From assembly GCF_000832985.1 (NCBI RefSeq), contig NZ_CP009921.1, forward strand, positions 124,001 to 188,000: a DNA stretch of 64,000 nt, read 5' to 3'. Positions 33,982 to 42,014 of this stretch are shown here, piece after piece. Origin of the DNA: Priestia megaterium NBRC 15308 = ATCC 14581 (GTDB lineage: Bacteria; Bacillota; Bacilli; Bacillales; Bacillaceae_H). Position 1 is the first letter of the stretch. Each line of letters opens with the position of its first letter. The position numbers and the translations under genes were made by a program. The notes under the pieces were generated by a model. The model saw nothing but the letters and a program-made list of their open reading frames with translations. It had not been told where the DNA came from and did not search any database.

Positions 33982-34254
33982 TTATTTAACAGCTTCTTTT
34001 AATTCTTTTCCTACTTTAAAACCTGGAACCTTAGTTGCTGGAATCGTTATTTCTTCTCCTGTTTGAGGGTTACGACCTGTACGCTCTGCACGTTCACGTA
34101 CTTCAAATGTGCCAAATCCTACTAGTTGAACTTTTTCACCTTTGGCAAGGGTCGTAGTAATGGTTTCAAATAACGCTTCTACAGCTTTTTTTGCCTCTTG
34201 TTTTGTTAATTCTGACTTTGAAGCAACTGCCTCAATCAATTCAGCTTTTTTCAT
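33982..34254 (-). CDS. HU-family DNA-binding protein
   Basis: A 90-residue HU/HBsu-type nucleoid protein: the N-terminal helices [20 protein letters not shown], the core [20 protein letters not shown] and the DNA-contacting arm with [12 protein letters not shown], ending [12 protein letters not shown]. The length is exactly the family norm. On a plasmid it would be an extra copy beside the chromosomal one and could compact or assist recombination of plasmid DNA. GAGGT lies about 9 bases before the ATG. Confidence 0.95.
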   Translation of the reverse strand: MKKAELIEAVASKSELTKQEAKKAVEALFETITTTLAKGEKVQLVGFGTFEVRERAERTGRNPQTGEEITIPATKVPGFKVGKELKEAVK

Positions 34255-34371
34255 AGATAATACCTCATCTTTTCGTATATAGAATATGTAGATTAAAAAT
34301 ATAGCATATGTTTTGTGAAAAGGCCAAACATAAGTTCTTTTCTAAGTGTAGAAAAATGTTTTACAACAAGA

Positions 34372-34401
34372 AAAGGAGAAATGGGAACCCATTTCTCCTT
34401 T
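34372..34401 (-). terminator. bidirectional hairpin terminator
   Basis: AAAGGAGAAATGGG (34372-34385) pairs with CCCATTTCTCCTTT (34388-34401). Lies 28 bases beyond the spore-protein stop codon on the minus strand. Confidence 0.8.
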
Positions 34402-34428
34402 AGTATACGTTCAGTTAGAAGGATCTTA

Positions 34429-34641
34429 TTATCGGATGTTTTTGCCACCAAGTTGTTGTTCCGCCATTTGCACAAGACGTTTTGTAATCTCTCCACCTAC
34501 AGATCCATTTGCACGGGCCGTTGTATCAGGACCAAGATTGACACCAAACTCACTAGCGATTTCATATTTCATTTGGTCAATTGCTTGTTGAGCACCATAT
34601 ACTAATAGTTCATTTGTATTGCTATTTTTATTGTTTGCCAT
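34429..34641 (-). CDS. alpha/beta-type small acid-soluble spore protein
   Basis: A 70-residue SASP. Both signature blocks are present: the germination-protease site and first helix region ([18 protein letters not shown]) and the second helix motif ([20 protein letters not shown]). These coat and protect spore DNA and feed the outgrowing spore. ATG 34641 follows AAAGGAG by about 8 bases. A sigma-G-like promoter lies at 34672-34702. Confidence 0.96.
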   Translation of the reverse strand: MANNKNSNTNELLVYGAQQAIDQMKYEIASEFGVNLGPDTTARANGSVGGEITKRLVQMAEQQLGGKNIR

Positions 34642-34671
34642 TGTATGCAACTCCTTTACATTTTATAAAGT

Positions 34672-34702
34672 TAAAATGTGTAAAAGAAGGATAGTTTATT
34701 TA
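34672..34702 (-). promoter_or_regulatory. sigma-G-like promoter of the spore protein gene
   Basis: Read on the minus strand: TAAATA (34702-34697), 18 bases, CATTTTA (34678-34672), close to the sigma-G pattern TGAATA-N18-CATACTA and about 30 bases ahead of the start codon. Confidence 0.6.
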
Positions 34703-35124
34703 TAAGATGAGAAATTAATTTTAAAAAGCAGTTCAGTTCATAAAAATCATGAATTTTATCCTTTGTGCTTGTTGATGACAAATGATTATTTTTCCTTTTC
34801 TATTTCCTTACTATTTAAATCATAAATCGTTTTAATGATAAAATCATCTTCGAACATTTAAATGCTCCCAATCCTTTTATAAATACTACAGAAGTTTATT
34901 AAAGAAAGTTATTCTTAATGAAAAATGTTGATGATTATTCTTAATATTAAATGATAAAATTCAAAATGTTATCATTCCATATGAGTAAAAATCCTAGCAT
35001 TTCCCAAAACTATAGGCTGAGCTTTTTACCTCTGTGTTTAGTACATGGTTACTGTCCATCTGAATTAAAGGTTTTTTTCTTTCAAGTGTCGAACGTAGCA
35101 AGTTATCGGGAAGGGGCTGTAAAT
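34703..35124. other. AT-rich gap
   Basis: About 420 bases between the divergent spore-protein gene and the small coiled-coil gene. A reading frame opens at 34951 but its first 58 codons lack a ribosome site and look noncoding. Nothing else supported. Confidence 0.5.
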
Positions 35125-35322
35125 ATGAATCTAAAAGATCAATTTTATGAAAATGAAAAAAGAATAGCAATTACTAGAAAATTAATGGAGAATGCTAGGG
35201 AAAGGATTAAGTTATCTTCGGAATTAGAGAAAGAATTGGAGAATTTAGAACTTCAAAGAAGAATGAGACAATTAGAAATGGAAAGTAAGTTACTAAAACA
35301 GCAAGAAAAAGAATTAGGGTAA
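35125..35322 (+). CDS. small coiled-coil protein
   Basis: A 65-residue, highly charged helical protein (ELEKELENLELQRRMRQLEM). GGGAAGGGG precedes ATG 35125. It resembles in length, charge and heptads the protein at 41738-41944, so the two may be distant paralogues. Function unknown. Confidence 0.6.
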   Translation: MNLKDQFYENEKRIAITRKLMENARERIKLSSELEKELENLELQRRMRQLEMESKLLKQQEKELG

Positions 35323-35328
35323 TGACTA

Positions 35329-35352
35329 TAGAGTATCCAATGGGGTACTTTT
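35329..35352 (+). terminator. short hairpin terminator
   Basis: AGTATCC-AAT-GGGGTACT followed by seven Ts, just after the coiled-coil gene. Confidence 0.6.
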
Positions 35353-35449
35353 TTTATTGATATATCTGCTGGAAATCGAGGCAAAACACCCATTCATTGC
35401 AAGTTTGGACGCTTCTAATAGCTCTATAAAAATCAAGGAGGTATTTTTT

Positions 35450-35881
35450 ATGGATAGTGCTTTTTGGTTCTTTATGATAGGTATTTTAGCAGCTTTTTTG
35501 CTTTTTGGTTATCAACTTGTAATCTCTAAAAAAATTGATTTACCTAAAGGATGGCCAGCTTTTAGTACAGTTTTTGGTGGGATGGCTTTGATGCTTCTGT
35601 TTTACCATAAACAGGGGGTAACGGAATTTAATTCTATGTTCGGTGACAATAGTCAAGCAAATCTTGTTATAGCAGTACTTTGGTTTTTTGTTTTTTATCC
35701 AATACTTTCACTTTTTGTATATTTTCTTTCTTATTCGATCATACGATTTTTCTTATTCGTGTTTGCTAATGGAAAAACTATAGGGGAATCAAAAATATTA
35801 GATTATATTGTAGGACCAATTATTTTTATTGTTGTGGATGGTATTTTTTATCTAGATTACTTTATCAGGAGCACACCTTAA
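35450..35881 (+). CDS. four-helix membrane protein, unknown
   Basis: A 143-residue protein with four likely membrane helices (about 5-25, 42-57, 73-98, 122-140). AAGGAGG lies 8 bases before ATG 35450. First of three consecutive genes leading to an RsbR-like gene. No family recognised. Confidence 0.65.
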   Translation: MDSAFWFFMIGILAAFLLFGYQLVISKKIDLPKGWPAFSTVFGGMALMLLFYHKQGVTEFNSMFGDNSQANLVIAVLWFFVFYPILSLFVYFLSYSIIRFFLFVFANGKTIGESKILDYIVGPIIFIVVDGIFYLDYFIRSTP

Positions 35882-35907
35882 TGAAAAAAGAACAGAAGGA
35901 TGTTTAA

Positions 35908-36303
35908 ATGCCAAATTACGTTATTATATCTCTTATCGTAGCCTTAATAATTATTATTGTGTTTCAAGGAATTAGTAGGATGAATAAAAAACTAGAAAGG
36001 GACTATATTGCGAAGAGTCCAGAAAAAATTAAAGAGTATATAAAGAGAAATGAAAATCTTTTAGAAAGAACAAATAAATTAAATAAGCAAATGCTTAATT
36101 TTTTAACCTTCACTATTATTGCAGTAATTGCTGTATTTATTTTTGTTCCTGTTTTTACGCCTATATTTTTCATCGCATCTTTACTCACATTTACCCTATT
36201 AATATTAAATATTATTTTAAGAAGTAGCTTAGAGGACAGGTTAAAAACTTTTAAAAATTTATCTTTCAAAATTAAAAACAAAAATAGCAATCTAAACGGC
36301 TAA
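35908..36303 (+). CDS. membrane protein, unknown
   Basis: A 131-residue protein: an N-terminal helix (IISLIVALIIIIVFQG), a basic helical linker (EKIKEYIKRNENLLERTNKL), two more membrane helices (about 66-105) and a basic tail. An AGAAGGATG ribosome site is present. Lies 26 bases after the previous gene, likely co-transcribed. Confidence 0.6.
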   Translation: MPNYVIISLIVALIIIIVFQGISRMNKKLERDYIAKSPEKIKEYIKRNENLLERTNKLNKQMLNFLTFTIIAVIAVFIFVPVFTPIFFIASLLTFTLLILNIILRSSLEDRLKTFKNLSFKIKNKNSNLNG

Positions 36304-36323
36304 AGAATAGAGGTTAATTAGAA

Positions 36324-37169
36324 ATGGATAATTTGCACTTTCTAGGAGAAAAAATCTTAGAAAAAAGATATGAAATTGCACAAATGGTACACACGAATAG
36401 AATGAATGACCTTAAAGAGGTAAAAGACGTCAATATTACAAAAGAAGAAATTATTGAATTAAGAGCAAACTTCATCAGTTATTTTGGGCAGGCTCTCATG
36501 GAAAAAACGGATCAAAAAATAATTGTTAATCAAATAGTGAAATGGGCAAAAGAGTCAGGAGAATTTGCATCAAATCTAGGTATTTCTCTGAGTGAGGCTT
36601 TAGAAGATACGACCTATTACCGAAAATTCATATGGGAAGTCCTTAAAGAAGAAATAAAAAATCATAATATACCTACAGACACAATATTTGAATTAATCAC
36701 TATCATTGACCCTTTATTAGATAAAGCTGTTTATGTTTTTAGTTTGACGTATGTAAATATTCATCAAGAAACACTAAAAAAAGCAAAGAGTGCTTTCCTT
36801 GAATTATCTGTACCGGTGGTTCCAATCACCAAAGGTATTGCTATACTCCCTCTCATTGGAGAGGTAGATCCAGAAAGAGCAACACTTTTACTAGAGGAAA
36901 CATTAAAGAAAGCAAATGAACTAAAATTATCACATTTGCTATTTGACCTCTCCGGAGTGATGATTGTAGATACCATGGTTGCCCATCAAATTTTTAAAAT
37001 TGTAGACGCATTAGGTCTTCTTGGGGTAAAAACAATATTAATTGGTATCCGGCCTGAAGTTGCCCAGACGATGATTCAACTAGGAATTGATTTTAGCGAA
37101 ATAACGATAAAAGCAAATCTAGAGCAAGCACTTCTTGGTTTAAATTTAACTATAGATACTTTAGAATAA
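36324..37169 (+). CDS. RsbR-family stressosome protein
   Basis: A 281-residue protein with an N-terminal non-haem globin-like sensor domain (1-150) and a C-terminal STAS domain (about 165-275). The STAS core HLLFDLSGVMIVDTMVAHQI carries the Thr/Ser positions phosphorylated by RsbT in this family, then GIRPEVAQTMIQLGID. RsbR paralogues assemble with RsbS into stressosomes controlling sigma-B. No rsbS or rsbT lies nearby, so it would join host complexes. The ribosome site is weak (GAGGTTAATT). Confidence 0.85.
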   Translation: MDNLHFLGEKILEKRYEIAQMVHTNRMNDLKEVKDVNITKEEIIELRANFISYFGQALMEKTDQKIIVNQIVKWAKESGEFASNLGISLSEALEDTTYYRKFIWEVLKEEIKNHNIPTDTIFELITIIDPLLDKAVYVFSLTYVNIHQETLKKAKSAFLELSVPVVPITKGIAILPLIGEVDPERATLLLEETLKKANELKLSHLLFDLSGVMIVDTMVAHQIFKIVDALGLLGVKTILIGIRPEVAQTMIQLGIDFSEITIKANLEQALLGLNLTIDTLE

Positions 37170-37460
37170 ATGTTCTTATCCAATTTGGATGAATAAAATG
37201 CAAACGAATTTCATATACATCTTTAGTTGGTGCAATCACCGTTATCGGTAGCCATATATTCATTCTTTCATTATTTCTATAATAATTAGTTACTTTTTTG
37301 TGTTTATTTTTCAACTCAAAGGGTAAAGTATTAAATTAGATTAGAATTTTAAAAGAAACATGTCTTTATTTTTTAAAGATTTGTTTTCTTCTTTCATCAG
37401 AAAAAAATAACCTAATAACCATAGTTAGGATATACATGGATATTATAGGAGAATCCTTAA
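37170..37460. other. AT-rich gap without a gene
   Basis: About 290 bases between the RsbR-like gene and the next one; no structured element or credible reading frame seen. Confidence 0.5.
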
Positions 37461-37931
37461 ATGATACTTATTAAAAATCAGGAAGAAGTAATCCGAGAAG
37501 CAAAACATCAACTTCATACCACTATGGATGACTATCAAACAAAAATTATCTCTATTTTTGATAAGCAGCATATTCCTATGAGTAAACGAATTGGTTTAAT
37601 GATTCTTCTGTCAGACATAAAAGAGCAGGCTGTATTGATTGGAAAACAGGCTGCAATTAAAGGGAAATCAGAATACGAAGGACAGAATCAATTAATTACA
37701 GAAGTTGTAGATGAAGTTCCCTTCCAATACAGTGAAAAAACGGTAACTGATTTAGAAAATAATATACAAATAATCAAAAAGAAGATTGAAGATATGGCAA
37801 GAGATTGCGAATTAGATTCTGAACTAGTTAACCTAAAAGCCCTTTTGCTTAATCTAAAGGTAACTAGTTATATAAATGGACATTATGAAATATATGTAAA
37901 AGATAATGCTTTATCTAGCAAAAGATCCTAG
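37461..37931 (+). CDS. hypothetical helical protein
   Basis: A 156-residue soluble, mostly helical protein (MSKRIGLMILLSDIKEQAVL; LENNIQIIKKKIEDMARDCE). ATAGGAGAAT precedes the ATG. No family recognised; flanked by AT-rich gaps and probably monocistronic. Confidence 0.6.
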   Translation: MILIKNQEEVIREAKHQLHTTMDDYQTKIISIFDKQHIPMSKRIGLMILLSDIKEQAVLIGKQAAIKGKSEYEGQNQLITEVVDEVPFQYSEKTVTDLENNIQIIKKKIEDMARDCELDSELVNLKALLLNLKVTSYINGHYEIYVKDNALSSKRS

Positions 37932-38037
37932 TATGCTGAGCTCTTTTTACTTAATAAAATGTTTAAAATTTTATATTTGGAGCAAACTATCTGAGATGCA
38001 ATAGAGCGTCACCTAACGACTACCATTCAACGAATAG

Positions 38038-38078
38038 AAAAATACTGCCTCTTTTAACTGGGAAGAGGCAGTATTTTT
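38038..38078 (+). terminator. hairpin terminator
   Basis: AAAAATACTGCCTCTT pairs perfectly with AAGAGGCAGTATTTTT around a 9-base loop; about 105 bases after the preceding gene. Confidence 0.8.
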
Positions 38079-38311
38079 CTGCTTTTACACCATATATTAT
38101 ATGTATTTTCCTTATCATACTACCTCTTATCGGGAGTAATAAAGCTCGTAAAAGTGAAAAAATATAAGTATCAAAATAGAGGTGAGCTCTATGGGAATGA
38201 GGTAATTAGAACTGCCAAAATTACGGTGAAAAATGTAAATAAAATATATGTTTAAAGGGTAAAGATAAAAAGTGCCTTATTAAAATTATATTTTTGAGGA
38301 GGTATTTACAA

Positions 38312-38623
38312 TTGAGTAGTACATCTAGATTCAAAATGCAGATTTACAGTCCTCAATGGGAGGATAAGGACCTTTATCAGTTTAAAAAAACAAAAAGAGG
38401 ATGGGAATTTGAAAATTATAGATGTAAAGGTGAAGTAGATAAAGGGGGTAATCCATTATTTTATAAAGCCCTTGTTACTGAATCTCTTTCATATCCTAAT
38501 CACTTAGAGGAATATCTCTCCATCGTTTGGGAAAAAGTTGAAGTTTTAAATAAAGAACAAGTTCAGAATATTTTTGATGAAATATCTGAATGGATATCGG
38601 CTAGTAAAAATGGTTTCAATTAA
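38312..38623 (+). CDS. hypothetical protein with TTG start
   Basis: A 103-residue soluble protein rich in aromatic and charged residues (MQIYSPQWEDKDLYQF, KRGWEFENYRCKG). The TTG at 38312 lies 8 bases after GAGGAGGT, clearly better than an in-frame start at 38294 that overlaps the ribosome site. The next gene lies 78 bases on. Not recognised. Confidence 0.6.
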   Translation: MSSTSRFKMQIYSPQWEDKDLYQFKKTKRGWEFENYRCKGEVDKGGNPLFYKALVTESLSYPNHLEEYLSIVWEKVEVLNKEQVQNIFDEISEWISASKNGFN

Positions 38624-38701
38624 CATGGCTTGCAAAAAGAAAAATTATAAAGGGAATCCTTTCTATAAAATAGAAGGTTATTAATAAAGAGGGTGTTTAT
38701 A

Positions 38702-40504
38702 ATGGGTTTTGTTACTTCGATGCAATATGCCATAAGAGAGAACGGAAGTAGATGGGAAAGAGAAACGGCTGAACGCGTCCTAAGGATTAGAGAAAAATAT
38801 GGGTACAATAGCCAAGAATATGAAGATATTAAAGATTCCTTTTATTGCTATGGTTGTTATTTAAAATGGAAAGAGGTACATGGAAATGATCCTAACAAAG
38901 GCGAAATTCCCTTATTAACTCATGTTGATAATACTAAGGTAGGAGGGACGTATTTTCGACTTCGACATCTAAATGAGAAAAACGAAGAAAATAAACATAA
39001 TGTAGGCTGCTGCTTCAATGATCCCACAGGCTATTTGAAAAATATTTCTAATGGTTTTGATTGCATAGATGTCGATCCAAAAGGGGTACCTCATCTTACT
39101 ATTTTAAAAAAGACCCAATCAAAAAGAACTAAGAATAATAGATTTTCAACAGATAAGAGAGATAGTACAGAACGTAAACAATATCAATCATTTGGAGCTT
39201 TGCAGGGGATTTATAACCGTTATAACAATGCATGGACTGAATTAATAGTTAAGACAGAGGACGATAACAATGTGAAAATTAAAGATATATTATTTTCTTC
39301 ATCTGAAGCAAAAAAGATAGTTCAAAATCATCAAGAGACTATTTTAATTGTTACCGGAGTTATAAAAAAAGTAGAAAATCGAAATAACGGTGGTTATATA
39401 AATATTATTTTTAAAGAAAAAGAAAACACACCTCTTCCTTCATTCAGACTCTCCGTGTCTCCTGATCATATCTATCATGAAGGGGATTTAAAGTGTTTAG
39501 AAAATCGTAATATTGGATGTTACGGTAGAACTCGGAATAATAAAACTTTCTCACAGATGGAGTTATTTTCTTTACTAAATCAGATTGTGTTTTTTGACTT
39601 GGAAGAAAATGGGCCATGTCCTTTTACGCTCCCTGTCATTGACTTAAAGCGAGTCGAACCTATAATTACGGATACTTTATCAGCCCACAAGGCAGTGAAG
39701 ACTACTGCTAATGGTGAAGACTTCTCCTACTATTTAAAGAATCAGGAAAATATCCCTTTATTAGAAAAACAGATAGAACAAACTATTATGAAAAGAGAAG
39801 AGCTCCTACAGGAAAAAGAGCACAGAATAAAAGTTAGAGATAGAAATGTAAATGAAAAAGAAAGATTAATTGTACAACTCAATAATAAAAAAGATGAACT
39901 GGTAACGGTTAAAAACATGTTGGAAAAGAAAAGTTCATTTATAGAACGTGTCTTTAATATATTTAAGATGAATGAATTAAAAAAAATAAATTCTTTACTT
40001 TCTCAAAAAGAAATAATAGAAGAAGAAATTAACGATTTAAAGCAAGAATTTTATGTTAAATCTAATGATATTGTAGATACAGAAAATTTCATAAAACATA
40101 TAGAATTCAATGTTGTAGATACGCAGACCCGTATTTCTACAACACTGCAAGTAATGGACGATTTAAAACAAGGTTTAAAGATTGAAAAAATATGGAAAGA
40201 AGTTTTAGAAAAAGAGAACTGTTATATGTATCATATATCAACAGCTAATCTTTGGATTGCGATACAAATAAGTGAGGCTGTTTATAATTCATCTATACTG
40301 GAAATCAAATGTCTCTTTCAATCCTGCTACGAAGATAATGAGATGAGGTTTTATCCTCAAAAAATACAAAGTATAGTATTTAATATTTCTTCTAATGACT
40401 TAATGGTTTACCAAAAGATTAAAAATGAACTCACTAACAGACTTCGATATTTACCTTTTTTAAAGAAATTAAAAATCACGAAAAAGAAGACAGTAAATGG
40501 TTAA
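38702..40504 (+). CDS. 600-residue protein of unknown function with cysteine sites and coiled coil
   Basis: Start ATG 38702 follows AAAGAGGGTG. The N-terminal 110 residues contain CYGCYLKW and later NVGCCFNDP, possibly a metal site in a divergent zinc domain. Residues about 195-330 look like a beta-rich OB-like region (ETILIVTGVIKKV, GYINIIFKEKE, CYGRTRNNKT). A long coiled coil occupies about 350-480 and an alpha/beta domain ends the protein. The layout suggests a nucleic-acid or scaffolding role, but no family or catalytic motif is recognised. Codon use is AT-rich like its neighbours. Confidence 0.65.
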   Translation: MGFVTSMQYAIRENGSRWERETAERVLRIREKYGYNSQEYEDIKDSFYCYGCYLKWKEVHGNDPNKGEIPLLTHVDNTKVGGTYFRLRHLNEKNEENKHNVGCCFNDPTGYLKNISNGFDCIDVDPKGVPHLTILKKTQSKRTKNNRFSTDKRDSTERKQYQSFGALQGIYNRYNNAWTELIVKTEDDNNVKIKDILFSSSEAKKIVQNHQETILIVTGVIKKVENRNNGGYINIIFKEKENTPLPSFRLSVSPDHIYHEGDLKCLENRNIGCYGRTRNNKTFSQMELFSLLNQIVFFDLEENGPCPFTLPVIDLKRVEPIITDTLSAHKAVKTTANGEDFSYYLKNQENIPLLEKQIEQTIMKREELLQEKEHRIKVRDRNVNEKERLIVQLNNKKDELVTVKNMLEKKSSFIERVFNIFKMNELKKINSLLSQKEIIEEEINDLKQEFYVKSNDIVDTENFIKHIEFNVVDTQTRISTTLQVMDDLKQGLKIEKIWKEVLEKENCYMYHISTANLWIAIQISEAVYNSSILEIKCLFQSCYEDNEMRFYPQKIQSIVFNISSNDLMVYQKIKNELTNRLRYLPFLKKLKITKKKTVNG

Positions 40505-40621
40505 AATGTTGTTGCTGAGAAGCCGAAAGAGGAAATTACCCTTTATTTCGTGGATAATTGTTTATTTATTGCAATTCTGAGTGCTTCTCATAACACCGTT
40601 TTTAATAAGGGAGTTTTAGGA

Positions 40622-40795
40622 TTGAAAAGAATCATATACTGGATTATTTTTATTTTGTTGATTATAGCTTATGTGACTGACGTAGAAAACATTAACTTAA
40701 AAGATTTATTCTCTTCACCAGAAGAAAGTATCAAATCCTATGATGAAGTGGTCTACTTTCCAGCTGATAAATATTCCAAAACGGCAGCGTTGTGA
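40622..40795 (+). CDS. 57-residue single-helix membrane protein
   Basis: Starts at TTG 40622 after AAGGGAG; an N-terminal membrane helix (IIYWIIFILLIIAYV) and an acidic outside or cytoplasmic tail. The frame opens at 40550 but without a good start. One of several tiny membrane proteins here. Confidence 0.5.
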   Translation: MKRIIYWIIFILLIIAYVTDVENINLKDLFSSPEESIKSYDEVVYFPADKYSKTAAL

Positions 40796-40797
40796 AC

Positions 40798-40875
40798 ATG
40801 CGATTGATAAAGGGTAGTCAGATATTTGTATCATTGATTGTAATAGGGCAGATTCTTGGATTTCTTATTAAGTAG
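40798..40875 (+). CDS. 25-residue hydrophobic peptide
   Basis: ATG 40798 begins two bases after the previous stop; the peptide is one membrane helix (IFVSLIVIGQILGFLI). No independent ribosome site, so it would rely on coupling. Tentative. Confidence 0.25.
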   Translation: MRLIKGSQIFVSLIVIGQILGFLIK

Positions 40876-40930
40876 ATAAATTTGCGGGTGGGCCTAAAAT
40901 TTTAATTGAGATTAAATAAGGAGAAATAAA

Positions 40931-41098
40931 TTGCCTCAGGCTATTGTTATAGTATTAGCACTGTTTTTATTTATATCTCTTATAAGAAACAGGTTATTTA
41001 ACGCTATTTTGCTTACAGGGGTTCCCCTGACAATCATTACAGTAGCTCATGAGAGTTTTGAACTATTGAGTATGCTTGATGTTTCAATTGATGGATAG
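40931..41098 (+). CDS. 55-residue two-helix membrane protein
   Basis: TTG 40931 preceded by AAGGAGAAATAAA. Two hydrophobic stretches (AIVIVLALFLFISLI and NAILLTGVPLTIITVA). Too short for standard gene finding but with a convincing ribosome site. Confidence 0.45.
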   Translation: MPQAIVIVLALFLFISLIRNRLFNAILLTGVPLTIITVAHESFELLSMLDVSIDG

Positions 41099-41136
41099 GA
41101 TAAATCTAAAGCATAAAAAGTAGGGTGAGTAAACTA

Positions 41137-41292
41137 ATGAAAACAACTGATATTGTTTCAAAAGTAGATGAATTAGGGTGTATAGTTATTCACCCTGGAC
41201 TACACAAGATATTGTTGAATCAAACAATAGAGAAAAAAACATTGAATAAGTGTTTATTAGGAAGGGATAATATTGAAATTTGGATATTATAA
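41137..41292 (+). pseudogene. AbrB-like N-terminal fragment
   Basis: A 51-residue reading frame starting MKTTDIVSKVDELGCIVIHP, which aligns by eye with the start of AbrB-family transition-state regulators (KSTGIVRKVDELGRVVIP). The usual Arg of the DELGR motif is Cys here, and the sequence degenerates after residue 20. It is either a decayed abrB relative or a short derivative. TAGGGTGAG precedes the ATG. It overlaps the next frame. Confidence 0.5.
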
Positions 41293-41522
41293 GGATTAGT
41301 CTTTTAGTGATGTTATTATTTGTTTTTGCACTCGTTGTTTTTTTGAAAAATCTAAAGGTGCTTGCCCAAATCTATATTAACAATACTCAAGCTTATCATA
41401 ATGCATCCTATAGAAAAGAAGTAAGAAACAAACTTTTAATTAGATTTACATTAATTAATGGAGGTACTATACTAACTTTAGTTATTGCGTATTTTATAAT
41501 TACGATTTACGTCTTTCAGTGA
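41280..41522 (+). CDS. 80-residue two-helix membrane protein
   Basis: TTG 41280 start; helices at about 5-24 and 57-78 with a basic loop (YRKEVRNKLLIRF) between. AGGAAGGG lies about 13 bases upstream, rather far, so the exact start is uncertain. Not recognised. Confidence 0.5.
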   Translation: MDIIRISLLVMLLFVFALVVFLKNLKVLAQIYINNTQAYHNASYRKEVRNKLLIRFTLINGGTILTLVIAYFIITIYVFQ

Positions 41523-41737
41523 GAATGTTTTTTAAAGAACTTATATATAAGATTTAAAGATTGAAACAATTAAGAGAAACTTTAATAAATCAACGATATA
41601 TAAAATGCTGTATAAATCATCAAGGCGAAAAGTAAACGAGCCCTTGGTTCGAAGTGCCCCCAATGGACTTTATTTTAAAGGGATTTGTTTTCTGATGTTG
41701 AAAGTAAAAATCATAGACTATAAAGGGGGGGAATACA

Positions 41738-41944
41738 ATGAATCCATATGAACAATTACAATTAAATAAAGAAGTAGAAGAGATGGCTAAACAACGAATT
41801 GAAATCCATAAAAAGCGAATGGAATTATCTGAAGAGCTAGAAAATAACTGGGATAATAAAGAACTCCAAGATAGAATCATTGAATTAGAGGAAGAAAGCC
41901 AAAAACTCAAGAAAAAAATTGAAGTTTTACAGGCTAACTATTAA
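41738..41944 (+). CDS. small coiled-coil protein
   Basis: A 68-residue charged helical protein (QLNKEVEEMAKQRIEIHKKR; IIELEEESQKLKKKIEVL) with AAAGGGGGGG before the ATG. Similar in style to the protein at 35125-35322. Followed at once by a terminator, so a complete short transcription unit. Confidence 0.65.
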   Translation: MNPYEQLQLNKEVEEMAKQRIEIHKKRMELSEELENNWDNKELQDRIIELEEESQKLKKKIEVLQANY

Positions 41945-41967
41945 GCATCCTTTCAGGGTGCTTTTTT
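41944..41967 (+). terminator. hairpin terminator
   Basis: AGCATCC-TTTCA-GGGTGCT followed by six Ts. Confidence 0.8.
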
Positions 41968-42014
41968 GGATTAGAGTGTTTTTACCAGAGCTATTGTGAC
42001 TGCTAAAATAGCAT

